A stretch of DNA of 14,428 nucleotides from CAZEIW01 sp964512305 (GTDB lineage Bacteria > Pseudomonadota > Gammaproteobacteria > Burkholderiales > Burkholderiaceae_F), in contig CAZEIW010000035.1 in assembly GCA_964512305.1 (NCBI GenBank), positions 1 through 14,428 on the forward strand. The letters are read 5' to 3'. Positions 6,387 through 13,580 of this stretch are shown piece by piece. Under the pieces are notes generated by a model. The model did not search any database, had not been told where the DNA came from, and saw only the letters and a list, made by a program, of their open reading frames with translations. Within the stretch, counting starts at the first letter, position 1. Every line of letters begins with the position of its first letter. The translations under genes were made by a program, and so were the position numbers.

Positions 6387-9300
6387 GCCCGTCGCCGTCG
6401 CGTTCCGCGATCCGCCTCGCGACACGCCGGCCCGAGGCGCAGTGCGTGGCCGGGCTGCTGGAGCGCGCCGCACTGCCGCCGGAGCGCGCGCAGGCCGCGC
6501 GCGAGCACGCGGCGCGCCTGGTCGGGGAGCTTCGCTCGCAAAGGCTTCGCGCGGGCGGCGTCGATGCGCTGATGCGCGAATTCTCGCTGTCGAGCAACGA
6601 GGGCGTGGCGCTGATGTGCCTCGCCGAGGCGCTGCTGCGGATTCCCGACCGCGCCACTGCGGACGCCTTGATCCGCGACAAGATCGCGCGCGCGGACTGG
6701 CGTGCCCACCTCGGCCGCAGCCGCTCGCTGTTCGTCAACGCCGCCGCCTGGGGCTTGATGATCAGCGGGCAGCTCGTGGCGACGCACAGCGAGGAAGGCC
6801 TGAGCGCCGCGCTCGGCCGCCTGATCGCGCGCGGCGGCGAGCCGCTGATCCGCAAGGGCGTCGATCTGGCGATGCGCCTGCTCGGCCAGCAGTTCGTCCT
6901 CGGCGCGACGATCGAGCAGGCGCTGGCGCGCGCGCGCGCGGCCGAGAGCCGCGGTTACCGCTATTCGTACGACATGCTCGGCGAGGCCGCGCTGACGGCG
7001 GCCGATGCGCGGCGATACCAGGATGCCTACGCGCACGCGATCGGCGCGATCGCCACGGCGGCGGGCGGCACCGACCTGACTCGCGGCCCCGGCATCTCGG
7101 TGAAGCTGTCGGCGCTGCATCCGCGCTTCGCTCGCAGCCAGCGCGAGCGCGTGCTGGGCGAGCTGCTGCCCCGGCTGCTCGAGCTCGCGCGGCTGGCGGC
7201 CTCGCGCGGCATCGGCCTCAATATCGACGCCGAGGAGAGCGAGCGCCTCGAGCTGACGCTCGATCTCGTCGAGCATCTGGCGGGCGACCCGAAGCTGGCG
7301 TCCTGGGAGGGCCTGGGCGTGGTGGTGCAGTCCTACCAGCGGCGCGCATCGGCCGTGGTCGACTGGCTTGGCGAGCTGGCGCGGGCGCGGCGGAGCCGGA
7401 TCATGGTGCGCCTGGTGAAGGGCGCCTACTGGGACAGCGAGATCAAGCGCGCCCAGATCGAGGGCCAGTCGGACTTCCCGGTCTTCACGCGCAAGACACA
7501 CACCGACGTCTCGTACCTGGCCTGCGCGCAGCGCCTGATCGCGAACGCGGCGCACGTGTATCCGCAGTTCGCCACCCACAATGCGCTGACGCTGGCTTCG
7601 GTGCTGCAGATGTGCGGCGCGGCCCGCCTGACCGCGTTCGAGATGCAGTGCCTGCACGGGATGGGCGAGTCGCTCTACGACCTCGTGGTCGGGGAAAACG
7701 GGCAGGGCGTGGCCTGCCGCATCTACGCGCCGGTCGGCAGCCACGAGACGCTGCTGCCCTACCTGGTCCGGCGCCTGCTCGAAAACGGCGCCAATTCGTC
7801 GTTCGTCAACCAGCTGGCCGATCCTTCGCGCGATATCGAGCGGCTGCTCGCCGATCCGGTGCACGTCGCGGGGAGCGATCGCGGCACGCCGCATCCGTCG
7901 ATCGCGGCGCCGGCGGACCTGTTCGCGCCGGCGCGGCGCAATTCGGCAGGCCTGGACCTCAACGACGATGCCGTGCTGGCCGCGATCGAGCGCGCGTTCG
8001 CGTCGGCCTCGGCCGGCGCCTGGAACGCCGCGCCGGTGCTTGCGCCGGACTCGGCCGGTCCGCGGTCCGGCGCAAGCACCGGCGCCGCGCGCGCGGTCGG
8101 CAACCCCGCCACGGGCGGGCGGGTCGGCATGGTGGTCGAAGCGAGCGCGGCAGACGTCGAGCACGCCTGCGCGTCGGCCGATGCCGGCGCCGCCGCGTGG
8201 GCCGAGACGCCGGCGGACCGGCGGGCCGAGCTGCTGGAGCGCGCCGCCGACGCGCTGCAGGCCCACGGCGACGAACTGATGTGGCTCGCCGTCGCCGAAG
8301 CGGGCAAGACGATCGGCGACGCGCTGGGCGAAGTGCGCGAGGCGGTCGACTATTGCCGTTATTACGCGGCGCGCCTGCGTGCCTCGCCCGCGCTCGCAGG
8401 CGCCGCCCTCGGTCCGGTGGCGGCGATCTCGCCGTGGAACTTCCCGCTCGCGATCTTCATCGGACAGGTCGCTGCCGCGCTCGCGGCAGGCAACCCCGTG
8501 CTGGCCAAACCGGCCGAGCAGACTCCGCTCATCGCGGCGCACGCGGTGCGCCTGCTGCACGAGGCAGGCGTGCCGCGCGGCGCGCTTCAGTTGCTGCCGG
8601 GCGACGGCGACGTCGGTGCCGCGCTGGTGCGCGACGAGCGCGTCCGCGGCGTCCTTTTTACCGGGTCGACGGAGGTCGCGCAGGCGATCGATCGGACCCT
8701 GGCGGCGCGCTGCGGGACGGCGGACCCGGTTCTGGTGGCGGAGACCGGCGGTCAGAACGCGATGATCGTCGACTCGAGCGCGTTGCCCGAGCAGGTCGTG
8801 CAGGACGCCTTGCAGTCGGCGTTCGACAGCGCGGGCCAGCGCTGCTCGGCGTTGCGCGTGCTGTGCCTTCAGGACGAGATCGCGGAGCCGGTCATCCGGA
8901 TGCTCGCCGGCGCGGCGGAGGAGCTGCGCGTCGGCGATCCGCGCGACCTGGCCACCGACGTCGGCCCGGTGATCGATCGCCCGGCGGCGCAGGCGATCGA
9001 GGCGCATCTTGCGCGGATGCCGCCGGCCCGCGTGCGGCGACTGGCGCTGCCGCAGGGCTGCGCGGGCGGGACCTTCGTCGCGCCGGCGATCGTGGAGATC
9101 GACTCGATGGAAACGCTGCGGCGCGAGGTCTTCGGGCCGGTGCTGCACGTCCTTCGCTTCCCGCGCGAGCGCCTCGGCGAGCTGGTCGACGCGATCAACG
9201 CGACCGGCTACGGGCTCACGCTGGGGATCCAGAGCCGGATCGACGAGACGATCGACTTCGTCGTCGCGCGCGCACGCGCCGGCAACGTCTACGTCAACCG

Positions 9301-10009
9301 CAACATGATCGGAGCCGTGGTCGGGACGCAGCCTTTCGGCGGCGAGGGGCTGTCCGGCACCGGTCCGAAGGCCGGCGGCCCCTTCACGCTGGCGCGCCTG
9401 CGGCGCGATGCATCGGCCGCCAGCCTGGATCCGTCGGCGTTCGGGGCGCGCCGGGAGGCCGGGGCGCCGCCGGCGCTGATCGCGCTGGAAGCGTGGGCGC
9501 GAGCGGCGGGCCTCGCGGACCTGGCCGCCGCCTGCGGGGCCTACGCGCGGGCGACCCCGATCGGGTGCAGGCTCGAGCTGCCCGGACCGACCGGCGAGTC
9601 GAACACGCTTTCCTACCGTCCGCGCGGCCGGGTGCTGTGCGTCGGAGACGACGCGCCGGCGCTGCTGGCGCAGATCGCCGCGGCGGTCGCGACCGCGAAC
9701 CGCGCCCTCATCGGCGATCGCGAGGCGGCGCGAAGCGCGGTCGAGGCGCTGCCCGAATCGGTCCGCTTGCAGGTCGATTTCGCGCGCGACGCCGCGGCGG
9801 GCGAGTTCGATCTCGCGCTGCTCGAAGGCAGCGACGACGAGTACCGGCAGCTGCGCAGCGCGCTGGCGCAGCGCGACGGCACGAGGATCCGCGTCCTGCG
9901 GCCCAACGGGCGCAGGTATCCGCTGCACTGGATGGTGGTCGAGCGGGTCGTGACGATCAATACCGCGGCGGCCGGCGGCAACGCGACCCTGATGACCCTC
10001 GATTCATGA
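6383..10009 (+). CDS. putA: Bifunctional proline dehydrogenase / L-glutamate-gamma-semialdehyde dehydrogenase, no DNA-binding domain
   Basis: A 1208-residue PutA oxidising proline to glutamate, FAD-dependent then NAD-dependent, normally membrane-associated. Domains: helical N-terminal part (about 10-160, with MREFSLSSNEGVALMCLAEA), proline dehydrogenase barrel (about 165-490, with RLVKGAYWDSEIKRAQ at 343 on and the substrate arginine pair Arg463/Arg464 in YLVRRLLENGAN), a linker, P5C dehydrogenase (about 575-1010, general base Glu787 in ETGG, catalytic Cys821 in GQRCSALRVL), and a C-terminal ALDH-like domain ending NTAAAGGNATLMTLDS. Compared from memory with E. coli PutA (1320 residues) it starts about 85 residues later, at RRPEAQ, so the ribbon-helix-helix repressor part is absent. 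The linker is encoded over a strong palindrome (8030-8085). ATG overlaps the HAD stop. The last codons overlap the DUF3460 stop on the other strand. Confidence 0.97.
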   Translation: MSPSPSRSAIRLATRRPEAQCVAGLLERAALPPERAQAAREHAARLVGELRSQRLRAGGVDALMREFSLSSNEGVALMCLAEALLRIPDRATADALIRDKIARADWRAHLGRSRSLFVNAAAWGLMISGQLVATHSEEGLSAALGRLIARGGEPLIRKGVDLAMRLLGQQFVLGATIEQALARARAAESRGYRYSYDMLGEAALTAADARRYQDAYAHAIGAIATAAGGTDLTRGPGISVKLSALHPRFARSQRERVLGELLPRLLELARLAASRGIGLNIDAEESERLELTLDLVEHLAGDPKLASWEGLGVVVQSYQRRASAVVDWLGELARARRSRIMVRLVKGAYWDSEIKRAQIEGQSDFPVFTRKTHTDVSYLACAQRLIANAAHVYPQFATHNALTLASVLQMCGAARLTAFEMQCLHGMGESLYDLVVGENGQGVACRIYAPVGSHETLLPYLVRRLLENGANSSFVNQLADPSRDIERLLADPVHVAGSDRGTPHPSIAAPADLFAPARRNSAGLDLNDDAVLAAIERAFASASAGAWNAAPVLAPDSAGPRSGASTGAARAVGNPATGGRVGMVVEASAADVEHACASADAGAAAWAETPADRRAELLERAADALQAHGDELMWLAVAEAGKTIGDALGEVREAVDYCRYYAARLRASPALAGAALGPVAAISPWNFPLAIFIGQVAAALAAGNPVLAKPAEQTPLIAAHAVRLLHEAGVPRGALQLLPGDGDVGAALVRDERVRGVLFTGSTEVAQAIDRTLAARCGTADPVLVAETGGQNAMIVDSSALPEQVVQDALQSAFDSAGQRCSALRVLCLQDEIAEPVIRMLAGAAEELRVGDPRDLATDVGPVIDRPAAQAIEAHLARMPPARVRRLALPQGCAGGTFVAPAIVEIDSMETLRREVFGPVLHVLRFPRERLGELVDAINATGYGLTLGIQSRIDETIDFVVARARAGNVYVNRNMIGAVVGTQPFGGEGLSGTGPKAGGPFTLARLRRDASAASLDPSAFGARREAGAPPALIALEAWARAAGLADLAAACGAYARATPIGCRLELPGPTGESNTLSYRPRGRVLCVGDDAPALLAQIAAAVATANRALIGDREAARSAVEALPESVRLQVDFARDAAAGEFDLALLEGSDDEYRQLRSALAQRDGTRIRVLRPNGRRYPLHWMVVERVVTINTAAAGGNATLMTLDS
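8030..8085. repeat. Perfect 21-bp inverted repeat inside putA
   Basis: The left arm (8030-8050, beginning GCGCCGGTGCTTGCG) is exactly complementary to the right arm (8065-8085), with a 14-base spacer TCGGCCGGTCCGCG. It lies in the variable linker between the two PutA catalytic domains and encodes about residues 550-568 (APVLAPDSAGPRSGASTGA). GCCGC flanks the core as a direct repeat at 8027-8031 and 8084-8088. In the mRNA it would form a very stable hairpin. Confidence 0.8.
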
Positions 10010-10216
10010 CGCCGCGGGCGGCTTGACTCGCGGCGGCGGGAAATAGACGTAAGCCGGTTGCGGCACGTTCGATTCCTCGCGGCGCTGCGATTCATCGGGG
10101 TCGGGCATCTTGTCCCACCAGATCGCGCGGCCCTCGCGCTGCTTGCGCTCGATGTCGGGCTTCTGCTGCTTCAAGTCCCGCAGGAAACGGGTGATCTCGG
10201 ATTCGTAGCCCGCCAT
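10004..10216 (-). CDS. DUF3460 family small protein
   Basis: A 70-residue hydrophilic protein, MAGYESEITRFLRDLKQQKP then an REGRAIWWDKMPDPDE core and a Pro-rich tail ending VKPPAAS. I recognise it as DUF3460, a short betaproteobacterial family of unknown function whose members share the YES.IT.FL..LK..KP..E..Q..GRA..WDK pattern. There is no signal peptide or membrane segment. I chose the ATG at 10214-10216 because the family begins there; upstream in-frame ATGs add unrelated sequence. GGACGGGAAAA precedes it as a possible binding site. Its stop overlaps the putA stop on the opposite strand by 6 bp (10004-10009). Function is unknown. In relatives, as I recall, it lies next to scpA; here it is 4.3 kb away on the same strand. 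Confidence 0.88.
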   Translation of the reverse strand: MAGYESEITRFLRDLKQQKPDIERKQREGRAIWWDKMPDPDESQRREESNVPQPAYVYFPPPRVKPPAAS

Positions 10217-10250
10217 TTTTCCCGTCCGCTTCGATTGCACCGACCCGGTC

Positions 10251-10256
10251 ATTCTA
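10251..10256 (-). promoter_or_regulatory. Possible -10 box for the DUF3460 gene
   Basis: The minus strand reads TAGAAT here, one mismatch from TATAAT, about 35 nt before the DUF3460 ATG. No matching -35 is visible in the GC-rich sequence upstream, so the call is tentative. Confidence 0.3.
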
Positions 10257-10323
10257 GCGCCACGCCTCCGCGCCCCGGGCACTTCGCGCTGCGTGAAGCC
10301 GGCGAACGTTCGCCGCGCCCGAC

Positions 10324-10337
10324 TTGATCGGCGTCAA
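10324..10337 (+). promoter_or_regulatory. FNR/ANR-type binding site upstream of hsp20
   Basis: TTGATCGGCGTCAA matches the FNR/ANR/DNR half-sites TTGAT-N4-(A/G)TCAA, with the GTCAA variant common for ANR-type regulators. It lies about 127 nt upstream of the Hsp20 ATG, in the 247-bp gap between divergent genes. I cannot place a good -10 box at the -41.5 distance downstream, so the geometry is unproven. The inference is low-oxygen induction of hsp20. Confidence 0.6.
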
Positions 10338-10463
10338 AACAGCTTCAATCCGCGGTCTGCGCGCCTTGAGTTCCGACGCCGGGGACGCATGTACTCGATA
10401 GTCAGAGAAGCCGGCCGCGGACCCGGTCCGGGCGGCTCGGGGCGGCCGGCGGTGGGGGTGCAT

Positions 10464-10919
10464 ATGAGAACCACATGGTTGGCCCCGCTGGCGCGTCGCG
10501 ATCTGGTCGGACCGCTGTTCGACGATTTCCTCGAAGAGGCATGGCCCCTTCGGGCCTGGATGCCCGCCAGCATGATGCCCGAGGCCTCGCCGATGATGCG
10601 CGCCCGGATGGACGTGCTCGACAAAGGCGAGAAATTCGAAGTGAAGGTCGATCTTCCCGGCGTCAGGAAGGAGGATATCGACGTGTCGGTCGAAGGCTCC
10701 CGGATCTCGATCAAGGCCGAGACGAAGGAGGAAAAGACCGTCAAGGAAGGCGACAAGGTCCTGCGCAGCGAGCGTGTCGCGACCAGCTACGCCCGCAGCT
10801 TCGAGCTGCCGGTCGAGGTCACGGAGAGCGGCTCCGAAGCCGTATTCGAGAACGGCGTGCTGACGCTCACACTGCCGAAACGTGCGGGCGAGACGAGCAA
10901 GCGGCTGACGGTCCATTGA
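10464..10919 (+). CDS. Hsp20/alpha-crystallin family small heat-shock protein
   Basis: A 151-residue ATP-independent holdase chaperone acting on unfolding cytoplasmic proteins as an oligomer. The N-terminal arm (MRTTWLAPLARRDLVGPLFD, Met-rich to about 45) precedes the alpha-crystallin domain at about 46-137. This contains RARMDVLDKGEKFEVKVDLP, GVRKEDIDVSVEGSRISIKA, the SYARSFELP strand and the family motif FENGVLTLTLPKR. The end KRLTVH may supply the short C-terminal hydrophobic anchor. ATG 10464 is chosen because GGGGG (10454-10458) lies 5 nt upstream and it gives a normal family length. An in-frame ATG at 10389 would add 25 Gly/Pro/Arg-rich residues. An FNR/ANR-like box upstream suggests oxygen-linked control. 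A sigma-32 promoter is not convincing. Confidence 0.93.
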   Translation: MRTTWLAPLARRDLVGPLFDDFLEEAWPLRAWMPASMMPEASPMMRARMDVLDKGEKFEVKVDLPGVRKEDIDVSVEGSRISIKAETKEEKTVKEGDKVLRSERVATSYARSFELPVEVTESGSEAVFENGVLTLTLPKRAGETSKRLTVH

Positions 10920-10936
10920 CCGGAAGCTTCAGGCGT

Positions 10937-10964
10937 CGGCCGGCCGCCTGTCCCGGGCCGGCCG
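10937..10964. terminator. GC-rich hairpin between convergent hsp20 and glutaredoxin-like genes
   Basis: CGGCCGGCC (10937-10945) and GGCCGGCCG (10956-10964) form a 9-bp stem with a 10-nt loop, in the 71-bp gap between the two stop codons. There is no T-run on either strand, so termination would be Rho-assisted. Similar GC-rich self-complementary sequence continues to about 10985. Confidence 0.35.
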
Positions 10965-10990
10965 TGGAGGGGCCGGCGCGCGCGGCGCAG

Positions 10991-11374
10991 TCACGCGGCG
11001 CCGCGCGCGCCCGCCAGCCTTTGCTTGAGTTCGCCGCTGGCGATCAACCGCTCGAGATCGCTCGCGCCGCCGATCAGCACGCCCCTGACGAAGATCATCG
11101 GGAAGGTCGGCCACCCGGTCCACATCTTGAGCGCCGTGCGGCGCCGCCATTCGCGCAGGTAGCTGCCGTACTCCAGATACACGTACGCGACGCCGCTCGC
11201 GTCGAGAAGTCGCCGCGCCCGCTTCGGATGCGGGTTCTGCGCCATCCCGACCACGACGACGTCGTGCCGGGACACCGCGTCCTGCACTTCGCGCACGATG
11301 TCGGCGCGATTGCCTGCGACCTTGTCGCGGATCGCCGGGTGGATCTGCGCCTCGTCGAGGATGCTGCGCGGCAT
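10991..11374 (-). CDS. Glutaredoxin-fold protein lacking all cysteines
   Basis: A 127-residue protein of monothiol-glutaredoxin (Grx4/GrxD-like) fold. The sequence HDVVVVGMAQNPHPKRARRL occupies the place where monothiol glutaredoxins have VVVYMKG..xxPxCGFS; the active-site Cys is gone and no Cys occurs anywhere in the protein. The glutathione-side elements remain: WTGWPTFPMIFVRGVLIGG (cis-Pro loop and GG) and SDLERLIASGEL. A 35-residue N-terminal helical part (MPRSILDEAQIHPAIRDKVA) precedes the fold. Without Cys it cannot act as a redox or Fe-S-ligating glutaredoxin in the usual way, so a binding or scaffold role is possible. It begins 10 nt after the metG stop, with AAGG overlapping the end of metG, so the pair is probably one transcript. 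Proteins like this occur in other proteobacteria, as I recall, without assigned function. Confidence 0.85.
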   Translation of the reverse strand: MPRSILDEAQIHPAIRDKVAGNRADIVREVQDAVSRHDVVVVGMAQNPHPKRARRLLDASGVAYVYLEYGSYLREWRRRTALKMWTGWPTFPMIFVRGVLIGGASDLERLIASGELKQRLAGARGAA

Positions 11375-11384
11375 GCGGCTTGCC

Positions 11385-13433
11385 TTACTTGACCCGCATG
11401 CCCGGCTGCGCGCCGGCGTGCGGGTCGAGCAGGTAGATCCCGGGCTGGGCCTTCTCGTCCGCCGCGCTGGCGGCCAGCACCATCCCCTCGCTGACGCCGA
11501 ACTTCATCTTGCGCGGCGCCAGGTTGGCCACCATCACCGTCAGCCGGCCGACGAGATCCGCGGGCTTGTAGGCCGATTTGATGCCGGAGAACACGGTGCG
11601 CGGCCGCCCGTCGCCGATGTCCAGCGTCAGCCGAAGCAGCTTGTCGCTACCCTCGACGTTCTCGGCCGTGAGGATGCGGGCGATGCGCAGGTCGATCCGC
11701 GCGAAGTCGTCGATCTGGATCTGCGGCGCGTCGCCTGCCGGTGGCGGTGCTGCTGTCGCTGCCGCTGCCGGCGGCGCCGGGGGCGCCGGCGGCTCGAACA
11801 GCGCGTCGAGCTGGCGCGCCTCGACGCGAGCCATCAGGTGCGAGTACGGGGCGATTCGCGAAAGCGGGGCCGGTGGCTCGATCCACGGCATCGGCCCGCA
11901 GCCGAGGAATTCCTCGGCCTGCTGCGCCAGCGCCGGCATGATCGGCTTGAGCCAGCGCGTCAGCCACTGGAAGCCGCGCATGCTCACCGAGCACGCCTGC
12001 CACAGCTGCTCCCGCTTGGCGGGGTCCTTCGCAAGCTCCCACGGCCGCGCTTCGTCGAAGTGGCGGTTCAGCTGGTCGGCGAACGCCATCGCGCTGCGCA
12101 CGGCCCTGCCGTATTCGCGGGCGTCGTACGCGGCGGCGATCTCGGCATCGGTCTCCACCGGCGCAAGCGTCCGCCAGGCGTCGTTGTGCCCGGTGTCGGC
12201 GATCGCGCCGTCGAAGTGCCGGACCAGGAAGTTGGCGGCGCGGCTCGCGATGTTGACGTACTTGCCGATCAGGTCGCTGTTGACGCGCTGCATGAAGTCG
12301 TCGGGATTGAAGTCGACGTCCTCGACGTGCGCGTTGAGCTTGGCCGCGATGTAGTAGCGCAGCCATTCGGGATTCATGCCCAGGGCCAGGTACCGGTCGG
12401 GGTCGATGCCCGTGCCGCGGCTCTTCGACATCTTCTCGCCGCTCACCGTGATGAAGCCGTGGACGAAGATCCGGTCCGGCACCTTGTAGGGCGCCCCGGC
12501 GAACTTCAGCATCGCCGGCCAGAACAGCGTGTGGAAGTAGATGATGTCCTTGCCGATGAAATGGATCTGCTCGCTCGCGGGGTCGCGCAGGAACGCGTCG
12601 AAGTCGATGCCGCGGCGCGCGCAGTACGCCTTGAAGCTCGCGAGATATCCGATCGGGGCGTCGAGCCAGACATAGAAGTACTTGCCGGGCGCGTCCGGGA
12701 TCGGGATGCCGAAGTACGGCGCGTCGCGCGAGATGTCCCAGTCGGCCATCCCGCCGTCGCTCGCGAGCCACTCGCGCGCCTTGTTCGCGACCTCCGGTTG
12801 CAGGCGGCCGTCCTGCGTCCACTCGCGCAGGTAATCGACGCAGCGCGGATCGGAGAGGCAGAAGAAGTAGTGGTCCGACGAGCGCAGCTCGGGCACGGCC
12901 CCCGACAGCGCCGAATACGGGTTCTTCAGCTCGATCGGCGAATACACCGAGCCGCACACCTCGCACGAATCGCCGTACTGATCCTTCGCGCCGCAGCGCG
13001 GACACTCGCCCTTGACGTAGCGGTCCGGCAGGAACATGCCCTTGACCGGATCGTAGAACTGCTGGATCGTGCGCGTGGCGATCAGCTCGTTGGCGCGCAG
13101 GCGGCGGTAGATGTCCTGCGCCAGCTCGACGTTCTCGGGCGAGTCGGTCGAATGCCAGTGGTCGAATCCGATCCTGAACCCGTCCAGGGTCGGCTTGCGC
13201 GTCGCGGCGATCTCGGCCACGAACTGCTGCGGCGTCTTGCCCGCCTTGTCGGCGGCGATCATGATCGCCGCCCCGTGGGCGTCGTCGGCGCAGACGAAAT
13301 GGACCTCGCGGCCGCGCAGGCGCTGGAAGCGCACCCAGATGTCGGCCTGGATGTACTCCATGATGTGGCCGAGGTGGAACGCGCCGTTGGCATACGGCAG
13401 CGCGGTGGTGACGAACAGTCTTTGGTGACTCAT
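11385..13433 (-). CDS. metG: Methionyl-tRNA synthetase
   Basis: A 682-residue class I aminoacyl-tRNA synthetase that charges tRNA-Met and initiator tRNA with methionine. The catalytic signatures are HLGH at 20-23 and KMSKS at 334-338. The zinc knuckle has Cys144, Cys147, Cys157 and Cys160 (CPRCG and CEVCG). An anticodon-binding helical domain follows. An Ala/Pro-rich linker (about 548-568) leads to a C-terminal OB-fold tRNA-binding domain (about 576-682, with DFARIDLRIARILTAENVEG and NLAPRKMKFGVSEGM), the dimerising form found in E. coli. The start MSHQRLFVTTALPYANG at 13433 is set by family alignment; the frame stays open upstream to 13577 but has no family match there, and no clear binding site precedes the ATG. 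It is divergent from apbC and leads a glutaredoxin-like gene. Confidence 0.97.
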   Translation of the reverse strand: MSHQRLFVTTALPYANGAFHLGHIMEYIQADIWVRFQRLRGREVHFVCADDAHGAAIMIAADKAGKTPQQFVAEIAATRKPTLDGFRIGFDHWHSTDSPENVELAQDIYRRLRANELIATRTIQQFYDPVKGMFLPDRYVKGECPRCGAKDQYGDSCEVCGSVYSPIELKNPYSALSGAVPELRSSDHYFFCLSDPRCVDYLREWTQDGRLQPEVANKAREWLASDGGMADWDISRDAPYFGIPIPDAPGKYFYVWLDAPIGYLASFKAYCARRGIDFDAFLRDPASEQIHFIGKDIIYFHTLFWPAMLKFAGAPYKVPDRIFVHGFITVSGEKMSKSRGTGIDPDRYLALGMNPEWLRYYIAAKLNAHVEDVDFNPDDFMQRVNSDLIGKYVNIASRAANFLVRHFDGAIADTGHNDAWRTLAPVETDAEIAAAYDAREYGRAVRSAMAFADQLNRHFDEARPWELAKDPAKREQLWQACSVSMRGFQWLTRWLKPIMPALAQQAEEFLGCGPMPWIEPPAPLSRIAPYSHLMARVEARQLDALFEPPAPPAPPAAAATAAPPPAGDAPQIQIDDFARIDLRIARILTAENVEGSDKLLRLTLDIGDGRPRTVFSGIKSAYKPADLVGRLTVMVANLAPRKMKFGVSEGMVLAASAADEKAQPGIYLLDPHAGAQPGMRVK

Positions 13434-13580
13434 CAGCGGCAGTGGCGGGAAGGGACGGCGCCGCGGCTTCCGCGGGGCGGCTGCAACCTTGCAGTCTATC
13501 AGCGGCTTCGGGGACGGCCCGGCCCCTGAAGTATGCTTGGGGTCTGGCATCGAACCCGGAATCCGGAGCGGCAGCAAACC
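13434..13580. promoter_or_regulatory. Divergent metG / apbC promoter region
   Basis: 147 bp between divergent starts. It contains a perfect palindrome CTGCAACCTTGCAG (13481-13494). Next to it, the minus strand reads TAGACT, a possible metG -10 at 13491-13496. CCGCGGCTTCCGCGG (13461-13475) would form a hairpin in the metG leader. TATGCT at 13532-13537 is a possible apbC -10. None has a good -35. Confidence 0.35.

Noticed and set aside
6011..9928. A 1305-residue open frame antisense to putA
   Set aside because: Arg/Asp/Ala-rich low-complexity translation with no recognisable domain, opposite a clear PutA; this is a codon-bias shadow.
10365..10391. Sigma-32 promoter for hsp20 (CTTGAG ... GACGCATG)
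   Set aside because: The -35 half is acceptable but the -10 half does not resemble CCCCATNT, so it is not convincing.
10293..10463. A longer Hsp20 starting at 10293 or 10389
   Set aside because: The added residues are Arg/Gly/Pro-rich and unlike the family; the 10293 start would place the FNR-like box inside the coding region, and ATG 10464 has a better ribosome binding site and normal length.
13434..13577. N-terminal extension of metG to 13577
   Set aside because: The 48 extra residues are Pro/Arg-rich with no family match; MetRS proteins begin at the MSHQRLFVTTALPYANG position.
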